NCBI RefSeq assembly: GCF_006569205.1
Contig: NZ_VIGD01000002.1
Location: forward strand, 1-64,000
DNA from: Ureibacillus terrenus
GTDB taxonomy: Bacteria > Bacillota > Bacilli > Bacillales_A > Planococcaceae
Direction of reading: 5' to 3'
DNA length: 64,000 nucleotides
Below are positions 41,606 to 50,111 of this stretch, one piece after another. The position numbers and the translations under genes were made by a program. Each line of letters opens with the position of its first letter. Position 1 is the stretch's first letter. Under the pieces are notes generated by a model. That model was not told the origin of the DNA and did no database searches. It saw only the letters and a program-made list of their open reading frames with translations.

Positions 41606-42592
41606 ATGGCAACAATCAAGGCGGCCATCTTAGGATTTGGCACGGTCGGTCAAGGCATTTACCATATATTAAACGAAAAAAGAGAAGATTTGCGAAAAAA
41701 ATTGGGCGTTGAATTGGAAGTTGCAAAAATATTGGTCCGTGATACATCCAAAGAGCGCGTTCCCGGAACACGGCATCTATTGACGGATAATATTGAGGAT
41801 TGTTTGTCGGTAAAAGGATTGCAAGTGGTGTTCGAAGCGATTGTAGGCGAGGAGCCTGCATACACATATTTGAAAAAAGCGATTATGAACAAATGCCATG
41901 TCATCACTGCAAACAAAGTGATGTTTGCCAAATACGGACTTGAGCTGCAGGAGCTGGCGAAACAACATGGCGTGTTTGTCGGATATGAAGCCACTGTTGC
42001 GGGCGGAGTGCCGGTAATCAAAACAATGAAAAATCTATTACTTGTCAACGATATTTCAAAAATTCAAGGGATATTAAACGGTACTTGCAATTACATTTTA
42101 ACGAAAATGCGCGCAGAAGGATGGTCTTTCGACGAAGCATTGAAAGAGGCGCAGGCGCTTGGATATGCAGAAGCGGACCCTTATATGGATATTTCCGGCC
42201 AAGACGCTTTCAAAAAGCTGATGGTGTTATCGGCTTTGGCGTTTGGCGAGCAGCCGAACTGGGATGAAGTGAAAGTGGTCGGAATCGAGGATATTACGCC
42301 TGAGCAAGTGAGAAAGGCAAAAGAAAAGGGGCTTCGTTATCGCCACGTGGCAGAAGTGGAAAAATTGCCGGATGGCACAATTTTTGCCCAAGTTGGACCA
42401 ATGCTTGTAAGCAAAGAACATCCATTGTATCCGATTGATGATGTATTTAATGCGGTGACAATGGAAACCAACTATATCGGAACATTGACATTGGTTGGTC
42501 CGGGTGCCGGAATGTATCCGACCGCCAGTGTGATGGTGGAAGACTATGCAGAAATTATCGGCAAACGTGCGGGTTTTGTCGTAACGATATAA
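41606..42592 (+). CDS. hom: Homoserine dehydrogenase without ACT domain
   Basis: The 328-residue enzyme has the NAD(P)-binding AILGFGTVGQGIYHIL, TANKVMFAKYG, the GYEATVAGGVPVIKTM substrate region, GILNGTCNYILTKM and the catalytic-lysine region ADPYMDISGQDAFKKLMVLS. It reduces aspartate semialdehyde to homoserine. It is about 100 residues shorter than B. subtilis Hom because the C-terminal ACT regulatory domain is absent, so feedback inhibition by threonine may differ. It is transcribed alone rather than with thrC/thrB. The ribosome site GGAGG lies about 11 bases before the ATG. Confidence 0.92.
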   Translation: MATIKAAILGFGTVGQGIYHILNEKREDLRKKLGVELEVAKILVRDTSKERVPGTRHLLTDNIEDCLSVKGLQVVFEAIVGEEPAYTYLKKAIMNKCHVITANKVMFAKYGLELQELAKQHGVFVGYEATVAGGVPVIKTMKNLLLVNDISKIQGILNGTCNYILTKMRAEGWSFDEALKEAQALGYAEADPYMDISGQDAFKKLMVLSALAFGEQPNWDEVKVVGIEDITPEQVRKAKEKGLRYRHVAEVEKLPDGTIFAQVGPMLVSKEHPLYPIDDVFNAVTMETNYIGTLTLVGPGAGMYPTASVMVEDYAEIIGKRAGFVVTI

Positions 42593-42600
42593 TCGTTTGT

Positions 42601-42646
42601 GCTTCTTGAAGGACTTTCTTTTTCCGTTTTCAAGAAGCGTTTTTTC
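42601..42646 (+). terminator. Terminator after hom
   Basis: GCTTCTTGAA pairs with TTCAAGAAGC across a 18-base loop, followed by GTTTTTTCT. Confidence 0.8.
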
Positions 42647-42722
42647 TATAATGGAATTGGCCCGGATCTGGAATGGATGAGGTTGTTCCTGTCCAAAGCG
42701 ATCAAGATTTGAAGATTGCAAG

Positions 42723-42790
42723 AAAGCGCTATGCCAAGGTACATGGCTGCATTCAATGAAGGCGCCATGTGTCATTGGCATAGTGCTTTT
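42723..42790. repeat. Long imperfect palindrome between hom and the HTH gene
   Basis: AAAGCGCTATGCCAAGG (from 42723) and the arm ending ATTGGCATAGTGCTTTT (to 42790) pair over about 25 positions with GT wobble, including ACATGGC / GCCATGT. T runs follow on the plus strand (ATTTTTTC). It could terminate transcription from either side or be a remnant of a short mobile element. Confidence 0.6.
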
Positions 42791-42820
42791 ATTTTTTCAT
42801 CAGCGGAATGAAAAAGGCTT

Positions 42821-43051
42821 CTAGTCTTCGTCTTTCACATCCAAGTCTTCAGGTATGGGGGTATTTTGCCAATATTCCATTTCTTCCTTCAACCGTTTCA
42901 ATTGTTCGTGGTAAGTGTCGAATTGGGCGCTGTTGATGAGGAATTGTTCACCATCATGAACGGCTTTGATGCGCCCTTCATAAATGTAGCGCAGGACCAT
43001 TTCTTCCGGCATGGAAATGTCTTTTGCTGTTTCGCTCACTGTTTTATACAT
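42821..43051 (-). CDS. Small helix-turn-helix (excisionase-like) protein
   Basis: The start at 43051 (MYKTVSETAKDISMPEEMVL) follows AAAGGCGGG and gives 76 residues; a longer frame to 43102 lacks a ribosome site. The N-terminal 50 residues fit a MerR/excisionase-type helix-turn-helix (SETAKDISMPEEMVLRYIYEGRIKAV, split at the turn) with a wing-like VHDGEQFLINSAQF, then an acidic helical tail. Such proteins bind DNA as small regulators. No phage or integrase genes are nearby, so a chromosomal regulatory role is likelier than excision. Confidence 0.7.
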   Translation of the reverse strand: MYKTVSETAKDISMPEEMVLRYIYEGRIKAVHDGEQFLINSAQFDTYHEQLKRLKEEMEYWQNTPIPEDLDVKDED

Positions 43052-43247
43052 GTTGATGACCCGCCTTTCATTTAGGATTTGTGGTATTACTGCAATCGGC
43101 AAAGGAAGGACAGTGGCATCCCGCTTTTCAATTTTACATTATTATGATACGAAGAGAAGAGAGTATTAACCGCCATCCAAAAAGATGCCAGATTTGAGGA
43201 ATTATGGTAGCATTACGGTAATCGCATTTTTAACGGGAGGATTTGCA

Positions 43248-44138
43248 ATGAATCTGCTGCCTTATATATTTGTGTTGCTTGCAGGGATTTTGTGGGGGAC
43301 GACGGGGACAACCCAAACATTTTTGCAGGAAGGCATCTCGCCGATTGCCGTGGCGGGTGTCCGTTCGGCAATCGGAGGAGGTATATTGCTCATTGCGGTC
43401 CTCGTCATGAGAAGAATCCATTTCAAAAAATGGTCGTGGAGATGGACGATTTTGGCGGCTTTGGCAATAGCCCTGTTCCAATGTTTATTTTTTACGTCCA
43501 TCCGTTTCGCGGGAGTTGCCGTCGGAACGGTCGTCACCATTGGAAGTTCACCGGTGTTTTCGGGAATAATGGAGTGGGTGATCTTCAAACGCCGTCCTGA
43601 CCGGGTCTGGGGAATGGCGACATTGCTTGCCATTATCGGATGCATACTGCTGTTTGCGAACCGGGGGGAAACGGAGGTCCATCCTTTCGGAATCTTGCTT
43701 GCATTATGCGCGGGGATGATGTTCGCTCTTTATACCAATTTCAGCAAGCGATTGACGGAAAGGGAGGAGACATTGCCAAGCGTGGCGATGACCTTTACGT
43801 TATGCGCCCTGTTCTTATTGCCTTTTTCCGGGGATGGGGTTTCCTGGGTGTTTGAAGGGCAGAATTTTTGGCCAATGCTTTTTATGGGGATTGTTTCGAC
43901 AAGTATGGCATACATATTTTATTTGACGGGTCTTGAAAAAATCAGCTCTTCTTCCGCGGTGACATTGTCATTGGCAGAGCCTCTGACGGCTGCGCTTTTG
44001 GGCGTCTTTTTGGTTGGGGAATATTTAAGTCCGATTAGCTGGATTGGCGTGATACTGCTTCTCGGAGGCATCATCGTGTTGACGTTTGGAAGCGGGAAGG
44101 CGGCAAAGAAAACGGAAAAGGCAAGTTCGCTGGAATGA
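43248..44138 (+). CDS. EamA-family (DMT) transporter
   Basis: The 296-residue membrane protein starts at ATG 43248 after GGGAGG. It has ten predicted membrane segments in two EamA repeats: FVLLAGILWGTTGTTQTFL at the start of repeat 1 and GMMFALYTNFSKRL opening repeat 2, ending VTLSLAEPLTAALLGVFLVGE. Family members export amino acids or metabolites. It lies just upstream of the two-component operon; a palindrome separates them and no terminator is obvious. A second EamA gene is at 58406. Confidence 0.88.
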   Translation: MNLLPYIFVLLAGILWGTTGTTQTFLQEGISPIAVAGVRSAIGGGILLIAVLVMRRIHFKKWSWRWTILAALAIALFQCLFFTSIRFAGVAVGTVVTIGSSPVFSGIMEWVIFKRRPDRVWGMATLLAIIGCILLFANRGETEVHPFGILLALCAGMMFALYTNFSKRLTEREETLPSVAMTFTLCALFLLPFSGDGVSWVFEGQNFWPMLFMGIVSTSMAYIFYLTGLEKISSSSAVTLSLAEPLTAALLGVFLVGEYLSPISWIGVILLLGGIIVLTFGSGKAAKKTEKASSLE

Positions 44139-44179
44139 GGCTGCTCAGGATGTTTACTTTAAGCGGTTTTCAATTCTTA

Positions 44180-44201
44180 TTAAGAAAATCTTAAGATTTT
44201 C
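44180..44201 (+). promoter_or_regulatory. Direct and inverted repeat upstream of the two-component operon
   Basis: TTAAGA occurs at 44180-44185 and 44191-44196, an 11-bp period as in OmpR/PhoB-family operators, and GAAAATCTTAAGATTTTC (44184-44201) is a perfect 18-bp palindrome. It lies 67 bases before the response-regulator start and may be its autoregulatory site. Confidence 0.45.
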
Positions 44202-44267
44202 CTTCGCCATTTGGTAAGAATCATCCACTATGATAAAACTGTAAGGAAAAGAGATGAGGTGGTGCGA

Positions 44268-44963
44268 ATGGATTTGACCGTGCTTGTCACAGACGATGAT
44301 CAGGACATTCGTGACGGCATCGAAATCTATTTAAAAAATGAAGGATACAAAGTGTTGAAGGCAAAGGACGGAAAAGAAGCCCTCGATCTTCTTTCCAGAC
44401 ATGAAGTGCATTTGATTATTCTTGATATCATGATGCCGAATATGGACGGCATCCAGGCGACATTCAAAATCCGGGAGGAACGGAACATCCCCATCATCAT
44501 GCTGAGTGCGAAGGCGGAAGATACAGACAAAATACATGGCCTTTCCATCGGTGCGGATGACTATATTACAAAACCTTTCCACCCATTGGAGCTTATGGCC
44601 CGGGTGAAATCTCAGCTCAGACGATATACGCAATTGGGTACATACAATGGAGGGGCTTCAAATACAAAAATTGAAGTGAATGGCCTGTCCATCGACAGGG
44701 AAGCGAAAGAAGTGCGTGTCAACGGGGAAGCGGTGAAGCTTACGCCAATTGAATATAAAATTACCGAACTGCTCTTGACGAATGCCGGACGCGTCTTCTC
44801 CATACAAGAAATCTATGAGAGGGTTTGGAACGAAGAAGCGTACAATGCGGAAAACATTGTGCCGGTGCACATCCGGAAAATCCGCGAAAAAATTGAGGCG
44901 GATCCGAAAAATCCAAGATATTTAAAGGTTGTGTGGGGAATTGGATACAAAATTGAAAAATAA
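44268..44963 (+). CDS. OmpR/PhoB-family response regulator
   Basis: The 231-residue protein starts at ATG 44268 with GAGGTGG upstream; the longer frame from 44211 is not supported. The receiver domain has VLVTDDDQDIRD, phospho-acceptor Asp53 in IILDIMMPN, and the KPF lysine of DDYITKPFHPLELMAR. The C-terminal winged helix has VNGEAVKLTPIEYKITELLL and VVWGIGYKIE. It activates or represses genes when phosphorylated by the kinase encoded downstream. Its stop overlaps the start of the 51-residue membrane gene, so the three genes are probably translated together. Confidence 0.92.
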   Translation: MDLTVLVTDDDQDIRDGIEIYLKNEGYKVLKAKDGKEALDLLSRHEVHLIILDIMMPNMDGIQATFKIREERNIPIIMLSAKAEDTDKIHGLSIGADDYITKPFHPLELMARVKSQLRRYTQLGTYNGGASNTKIEVNGLSIDREAKEVRVNGEAVKLTPIEYKITELLLTNAGRVFSIQEIYERVWNEEAYNAENIVPVHIRKIREKIEADPKNPRYLKVVWGIGYKIEK

Positions 44964-45096
44964 GCTGGAAAACGGTTTGATGGGAATCAGCTTCATCGCA
45001 TCCATCATCGGCATGATTTTTATTATCCGTTTCGCCATCCGTTTTTTGGCAAGCGAATGGAATACAATCATCACATTTTTTGTAAAAGTCTTTTGA
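44941..45096 (+). CDS. Small membrane protein between response regulator and kinase genes
   Basis: A TTG at 44941 opens 51 codons ending at TGA 45096; TTG 44953, with GGGGAA about 12 bases upstream, is an alternative start. The frame overlaps the end of the regulator gene by 23 bases and ends 15 bases before the kinase start. It encodes one clear membrane segment (GISFIASIIGMIFIIRFAIRF, split here) flanked by basic residues, and a short C-terminal tail. Position and topology suggest a small accessory subunit of the kinase. The frame is too short for usual gene calls; there is no independent evidence of expression. Confidence 0.5.
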   Translation: MDTKLKNKLENGLMGISFIASIIGMIFIIRFAIRFLASEWNTIITFFVKVF

Positions 45097-45111
45097 GAAG
45101 GGGGAATTCGC

Positions 45112-47328
45112 ATGGAAAATAAAATGAAACTCCTCCTCTCTCTTTTTCTTATTTCGTGGATCCTTTTTTCGCTGTATTTGCTGATTTCCTACGGTCCCCG
45201 ATATGCAGGCAAGTCTTATTTCGATTCCGTGGGGTTTGAAGAAAATCTGGAACGCTTTAAAAACGGGCTGGAACGCTACGTTTTGGAACCCTTTGATGCG
45301 GAAGAGGCGAAAAAGCACATTTCTGTCACTCAGAAAGAAATCGAGCATCACCGCTATTATTACGGGTCCTTGACGGATCAGATTGAAGATATCAAATCCC
45401 AATATCAGGAACGGATTGACGGGGCCGCAAACGACGAGGAACTGCAAAAACTTTTGATTGAGGAACGGGACCAAAAAATTGAGGACATCCGGAAAAATTT
45501 TAGCGATGACCGTCACGTCGAAGAAAAAGTGCGCAAACAAAAGGAAGAAATCATCGACAAATATGCCGCTTTGGAAAAAGAAGGGGAAAAATCCTTTTTG
45601 GAAGAGTTCAATTATTTCGCCTATCATCTGCAAAATGTGGAGACGGGCGAAACGTTCCAATCGGGCGATGTGGATGCAGAAGCGGTATTTACGGAGAGTT
45701 TTGGTGACAAGGGCACCTATTTAGTCGTAAACGGCGCAAGAACGATCGATCCGGATGGGAATGAGGCCAATGGTATGTTTGAATATGACCATACATTAAT
45801 GGATCCCGAAATCCGCATCCCGGGGCAAGTATCCCGCTACGAAGGAATAATTGCCATTCCGAAAACGATGATGAATAATGCTTATTTTCAAGAAGACTTT
45901 CAAAATTTTAATATTACGAAAATGATTTTATATGTTATTTGGGCCATCGCCATCTTCGCTTTGGCCGGGCTGTTGACGGTCGCCAAGCCTTCTTTGGGGG
46001 CGTTTTCCGGCCCAATCCGCCTGAAGGAATACTTCTTGAAGCTGCCGATCGATCTTCGCATCGGGACCACATTGATGGCCATCCTGTTCATGTCGTTATC
46101 GTTTGATGCTGCCGGCAATATTTTCCCGTTCCCTTTTTATGCGGATATTGGTTGGCTGCAATACGGAATTGAACTGGTTTTCAAATTTTTATTCATCTTT
46201 ATTTTTACAAGCTTAAGCATATTGGGCACTTATTGGACCTGGGAAAGCGCGAACACCGAAGAAAAGATGAAGGAAGAATGGAGAAATTCCTTTCTGTACC
46301 GTTTATCCGACGGCATACAGGACTTATTCCTGGAACGGCCCATCGGCATACAGGCCATCGTGGTTTTGTCCATTGTATTTCTTGCCGGGTTCGGTTTTGC
46401 GGTCCTCTTTATGGAACCGACATTGATCTTGGTTTATGCTCCGTTGCTCCTTTTTATTGGATTGCCTGCCATTACGCTCTTTTTGAAAAATGCGGGATAT
46501 TTGAACCGCATCATGAAGCAGACGGAGGAGATGGCGGAAGGGCGTTTGACGGCGGAGGTAGAGGTGAAAGGAAAATCGCCATTGGCCAAACATGCCCGGC
46601 ATTTGAACGAACTGCAGGAAGGTGTCCGGAAATCTATGATGGAGCAGGCGAAAAGCGAGCGGCTGAAAACGGAATTGATTACCAATGTCAGCCATGATTT
46701 GCGCACGCCGCTCACTTCCATCATTACGTATACGGATTTATTGAAAAATCCTGAGATTACGGAGGAAGAACGGAAACGGTATATTGACATATTGGAGAAT
46801 AAATCGCAGCGTCTAAAAACCCTCATCGAAGATTTGTTTGAAGTATCGAAGATGTCCAGCGGAAATGTGGAATTGAAAAGGGAGCGGATTGATTTGACCC
46901 AATTGTTGCAACAGGCGGTTGGGGAACACAAAGAAGATTTTGAACAGGCGAATTTGGATCTTCGGGTTACCCTTCCGGATGAGCCGCTTTACGCATATGT
47001 GGACGGCCAGAAGTGGTGGCGGATGATCGATAATTTAATCGTCAATGCGCTGAAATACTCGCTGAGTGGCACAAGGGTCTATGTGTCATTGAAAAAAGCC
47101 GGTTCCGCTGCGGAATTTACGGTGAAAAACATAGCGAACTATGAATTGGGAGACAATGTGGAGGAGTTGACGGAGCGGTTCAAGCGCGCGGATGAGTCGC
47201 GCCATACGGAAGGTTCGGGATTGGGGCTGGCCATCGCCCAATCGATCGTGGAACTGCACCATGGAAAATTGGAAATCGGCGTTGATGGAGATTTATTTAA
47301 AGTCGTTGTGACGGTGGCAGCGGAATGA
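45112..47328 (+). CDS. Large multi-membrane-segment sensor histidine kinase
   Basis: The 738-residue protein starts after GAAGGGGGAATTCGC. One membrane segment (residues about 7-27) is followed by about 230 residues outside the membrane, including a charged coiled-coil-like part (EIEHHRYYYGSLTDQIEDIKSQ). A bundle of five or six membrane segments spans residues about 268-460, then a HAMP-like linker, the H-box NVSHDLRTPLTSI with His528, N-box DNLIVNALKYS and G-box SGLGLAIAQS. It should phosphorylate the adjacent OmpR-type regulator. The large membrane bundle resembles envelope-stress or antimicrobial-peptide sensors, but the signal is unknown. Confidence 0.9.
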   Translation: MENKMKLLLSLFLISWILFSLYLLISYGPRYAGKSYFDSVGFEENLERFKNGLERYVLEPFDAEEAKKHISVTQKEIEHHRYYYGSLTDQIEDIKSQYQERIDGAANDEELQKLLIEERDQKIEDIRKNFSDDRHVEEKVRKQKEEIIDKYAALEKEGEKSFLEEFNYFAYHLQNVETGETFQSGDVDAEAVFTESFGDKGTYLVVNGARTIDPDGNEANGMFEYDHTLMDPEIRIPGQVSRYEGIIAIPKTMMNNAYFQEDFQNFNITKMILYVIWAIAIFALAGLLTVAKPSLGAFSGPIRLKEYFLKLPIDLRIGTTLMAILFMSLSFDAAGNIFPFPFYADIGWLQYGIELVFKFLFIFIFTSLSILGTYWTWESANTEEKMKEEWRNSFLYRLSDGIQDLFLERPIGIQAIVVLSIVFLAGFGFAVLFMEPTLILVYAPLLLFIGLPAITLFLKNAGYLNRIMKQTEEMAEGRLTAEVEVKGKSPLAKHARHLNELQEGVRKSMMEQAKSERLKTELITNVSHDLRTPLTSIITYTDLLKNPEITEEERKRYIDILENKSQRLKTLIEDLFEVSKMSSGNVELKRERIDLTQLLQQAVGEHKEDFEQANLDLRVTLPDEPLYAYVDGQKWWRMIDNLIVNALKYSLSGTRVYVSLKKAGSAAEFTVKNIANYELGDNVEELTERFKRADESRHTEGSGLGLAIAQSIVELHHGKLEIGVDGDLFKVVVTVAAE

Positions 47329-47333
47329 TTCTG

Positions 47334-47367
47334 GGTTGCGGAGGATTGTCCGCAACCTTTTTGTTTT
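47334..47367 (+). terminator. Terminator of the two-component operon
   Basis: GGTTGCGGA pairs with TCCGCAACC around GGATTG, followed by TTTTTGTTTTT. Confidence 0.88.
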
Positions 47368-47524
47368 TGGATGGCATACTTTCATAAAATAATAAATAGC
47401 TTATAGAGTGCAAGAGATTATTTTTGAAACCAAAAAGCCCATGAAACGTTTTGAAGGTGATGGACAATTTTGAAACTATCGTGTATCGTAAATTGAGTGA
47501 AAAAGAGTGTAAGGGGAAATATGT

Positions 47525-48355
47525 ATGGAATTCATTGATTTGCTGAAAGCGCTCATCCTCGGTTTTGTCGAAGGGATGACGGAATTTGCTCCGGTTTCAT
47601 CGACAGGACATATGATTATTGTCGATGATTTGTGGTTAAAGACGACCGAGTTTTTGGGGCAGGGATCCGCCAATACTTTTAAAGTGGTGATTCAGCTCGG
47701 TTCCATTTTGGCGGTCGTTGTCGTCATGTGGAAACGCATGTTGAGCCTTGTGGGTTTATACAAAATCGATGGACAAGAATATTCGAAAAGGTTTAATTTG
47801 CTTCATGTATTTGTAGGGATTCTTCCCGCCGGAGTGTTCGGATTTTTATTCGAAGATTATATCGATAACCATTTGTTCAGAACGGAAACGGTAATCTTCG
47901 GGCTGGTAGTAGGGGCATTATGGATGATTTTTGCCGACAAATTTGGACCGAAACGGCCGACTGTGACAACGTTGGACAAACTATCTTACGGTAAAGCTTT
48001 CAAAATCGGATTGATCCAGTGCCTATCCTTATGGCCGGGATTTTCCCGCTCCGGCGCGACCATCGCCGGCGGGGTGGTCATGGGGCTTGACCATAAAACG
48101 GCCTCCGATTTTACGTTTATTATGGCCGTACCGATTATGGCGGGTGCAAGCGGATTGTCTTTGGTGAAAAACTGGGATCAAATCAACCCGGATCATGTTT
48201 GGTTTTACGTTGTAGGATTTATCAGCGCCTTTATCTTTGCGTTAATTGCCATTAAATTCTTCCTGAAATTAATTTCACGCATTAAGCTCGTGCCGTTTGC
48301 GCTTTACCGGTTGGTGCTGGCGGCGGTATTGCTGATTGTGCTGTTCGTGTTTTGA
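47525..48355 (+). CDS. uppP: Undecaprenyl-diphosphatase UppP (BacA)
   Basis: The 276-residue membrane protein has the BacA/UppP signatures: ALILGFVEGMTEFAPVSSTGHMIIV near the N-terminus with the catalytic glutamates, and QCLSLWPGFSRSGATIAGG with the catalytic serine and arginine. It dephosphorylates undecaprenyl diphosphate to recycle the lipid carrier of cell-wall synthesis and gives resistance to bacitracin. TAAGGGGAAATATGT precedes the ATG. Its position after a sensor kinase operon is suggestive of envelope stress control, but a terminator lies between. Confidence 0.95.
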   Translation: MEFIDLLKALILGFVEGMTEFAPVSSTGHMIIVDDLWLKTTEFLGQGSANTFKVVIQLGSILAVVVVMWKRMLSLVGLYKIDGQEYSKRFNLLHVFVGILPAGVFGFLFEDYIDNHLFRTETVIFGLVVGALWMIFADKFGPKRPTVTTLDKLSYGKAFKIGLIQCLSLWPGFSRSGATIAGGVVMGLDHKTASDFTFIMAVPIMAGASGLSLVKNWDQINPDHVWFYVVGFISAFIFALIAIKFFLKLISRIKLVPFALYRLVLAAVLLIVLFVF

Positions 48356-48397
48356 TAACGGCCTTCATCAGCATTTACAAATCGCTTAAGTCAAATA

Positions 48398-48433
48398 AAA
48401 AGGAGCAGTTGCCCCAACGGCTGCTCCTTTTCC
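48398..48433 (+). terminator. Terminator after uppP
   Basis: AAAAGGAGCAG pairs with CTGCTCCTTTT around a GC-rich loop, followed by CCTTTTT. It may serve the convergent thioesterase gene too. Confidence 0.85.
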
Positions 48434-48510
48434 TTTTTCGGGAAGATTCGCCTGTGCTGTATTTAATTGATCTGCCTCATTGACAATTCCGGTTTGGACT
48501 AAAAAGGTGT

Positions 48511-48912
48511 TCATTTTTTCCTCTCCTCTGCGATGGCGGCACGCAATTGCTCAGGTATGCGCGCTACTTTTTTCTTTTTTAAATCAAAAAAGCAGCCCCT
48601 CTGTTTTCCTTTGCAATGTACCGTGTCCCCGACAATGATTTCAAACGCCATTTCCCAGCTGGAATTCCCCATCTTCTCCAGCCGGCATCGTCCAATCGGC
48701 CGGTCAAAAATCGTCAGCGGCAAAAGATAATCAACCTCGGTGTGCATTAAGATCGGTGAAATATCCGATTTCATCATTTCTCTCAGCGGATAAGTGGCAT
48801 TCAGGAATTCCATCCGCAAATCTTCAAACCAGCGGACGTAGACGATATTGCTGACAATGCCCATCGCATCGATATCATAAGCCTGAACCGGCAGTTTTTT
48901 CTCAATCAGCAA
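48511..48912 (-). CDS. Hotdog-fold acyl-CoA thioesterase (4HBT family)
   Basis: The 133-residue protein starts at TTG 48912, with GAGGGGG seven bases before it. It has the 4-hydroxybenzoyl-CoA thioesterase pattern YDIDAMGIVSNIVYVRWFEDLRMEF, with the catalytic aspartate at about residue 13, and EVDYLLPLTIFD further on. Such YbgC-like enzymes hydrolyse short or branched acyl-CoA. It stands alone. Confidence 0.85.
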   Translation of the reverse strand: MLIEKKLPVQAYDIDAMGIVSNIVYVRWFEDLRMEFLNATYPLREMMKSDISPILMHTEVDYLLPLTIFDRPIGRCRLEKMGNSSWEMAFEIIVGDTVHCKGKQRGCFFDLKKKKVARIPEQLRAAIAEERKK

Positions 48913-49049
48913 CGTGACACCCCCTCAAATACTCGTTGGCCACAGAACATAAATAACACCGGGGAAATGGCCGGTCAATATTTACTGCTTACAGAATGGA
49001 TAGTAAGGCAACGGTGTTGCCCAGGCGGAATGTTTCGTCCTGTTTTCGG

Positions 49050-49086
49050 AAAAAAATTCCACAATCGGCCGATTGCGGAATTTTGT
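49050..49086. terminator. Bidirectional terminator
   Basis: AAATTCCACAATCGG and CCGATTGCGGAATTT form a near-perfect palindrome with A and T runs on its sides. It lies 57 bases past the stop of the AIM24-like gene on the minus strand. Confidence 0.8.
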
Positions 49087-49142
49087 AAAAATGTTGTGTA
49101 AAGGAACCGGGTGCGACAGGCAAAGAACCGGTTGCCTCCAAC

Positions 49143-49940
49143 TTAATCATTGAATAAATTGAACAATCCTCCGATGCCGCCTTCACCTGTGTCCCTGCCT
49201 CCTCCCCCTTTGGAAACAGGGGCGGCTGCGAATACGCGGCTTGCAAGACGGGAGAATGGCAATGATTGAATCCACACAGTGCCCGGACCTCTTAAAGTCG
49301 CGAAGAAGATACCTTCTCCACCAAACAGCGCCGTTTTGATGCCGCCAACCGCTTCAATGCTATAGTCCACTTCCGAAGTCATGGCGACAAAGCAGCCTGT
49401 ATCTACCCGAATGACTTCGCCAGGCAACAAGTCTTTTTTGTGAATGGCGCCCCCGGCATGTATGAACGCCATGCCATCTCCTTCAAGTTTTTGCATGATG
49501 AATCCTTCTCCGCCGAAGAACCCGACGGATATTTTGCGCTGGAATTCTACGCCGACAGAAACACCTTTGGCGGCAGCCAAAAAGGCATCCTTTTGACAGA
49601 TGATTTTTCCATTATATTGGCTTAGATCCATAGGGATGATTTTTCCAGGGTAAGGCGCAGCAAAATATACCCGTTTTTTTCCTGCTCCTACATTGGTAAA
49701 GGTCGTCATAAACAAACTTTCCCCGGTAAGCAGACGTTTTCCGGCGCCCATCAATTTCCCCATGAGTCCTCCGCTGCTTTTGGAGGATCCATCGCCGAAA
49801 ATCGTTTCCATCTTTATGCCATCATCCATCATCATTAAATTTCCCGCTTCTGCGATGACCGTTTCGTTCGGATCCAGTTCGACCTCGACGTACTGCATAT
49901 CATCGCCGTAAAGTTTGTAATCAATTTCGTGATTATTCAT
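49143..49940 (-). CDS. AIM24/TIGR00266-family protein
   Basis: The 265-residue protein starts at ATG 49940 after AAAGGAGGAAACGAC. It shows the AIM24-family order: YVEVELDPNETVIAEAGNLMMM, LFMTTFTNVGAGKKRVYFAAP, GEVIRVDTGCFVAMT and GGIKTALFGGEGIFFATLRGPG, ending in a Gly-rich tail (GGGGRDTGEGGIGGLFN). The fold is a beta-prism related to tryptophan RNA-binding attenuation proteins; its biological role in bacteria is unknown. It is monocistronic. Confidence 0.88.
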   Translation of the reverse strand: MNNHEIDYKLYGDDMQYVEVELDPNETVIAEAGNLMMMDDGIKMETIFGDGSSKSSGGLMGKLMGAGKRLLTGESLFMTTFTNVGAGKKRVYFAAPYPGKIIPMDLSQYNGKIICQKDAFLAAAKGVSVGVEFQRKISVGFFGGEGFIMQKLEGDGMAFIHAGGAIHKKDLLPGEVIRVDTGCFVAMTSEVDYSIEAVGGIKTALFGGEGIFFATLRGPGTVWIQSLPFSRLASRVFAAAPVSKGGGGRDTGEGGIGGLFNLFND

Positions 49941-50111
49941 GTCGTTTCCTCCTTTTGCATTTACTTAAATATATACGACATCCGCCGACGCATGTCCTTG
50001 TGAACATTTTATAATTCTATTATTTTGTGAATTCCCGAGAAAAAAAGGGAATTAACGAGAAAATGTTGAATAAGTATAACAATAATACATTCATAATATA
50101 AGGAGGGTGCT

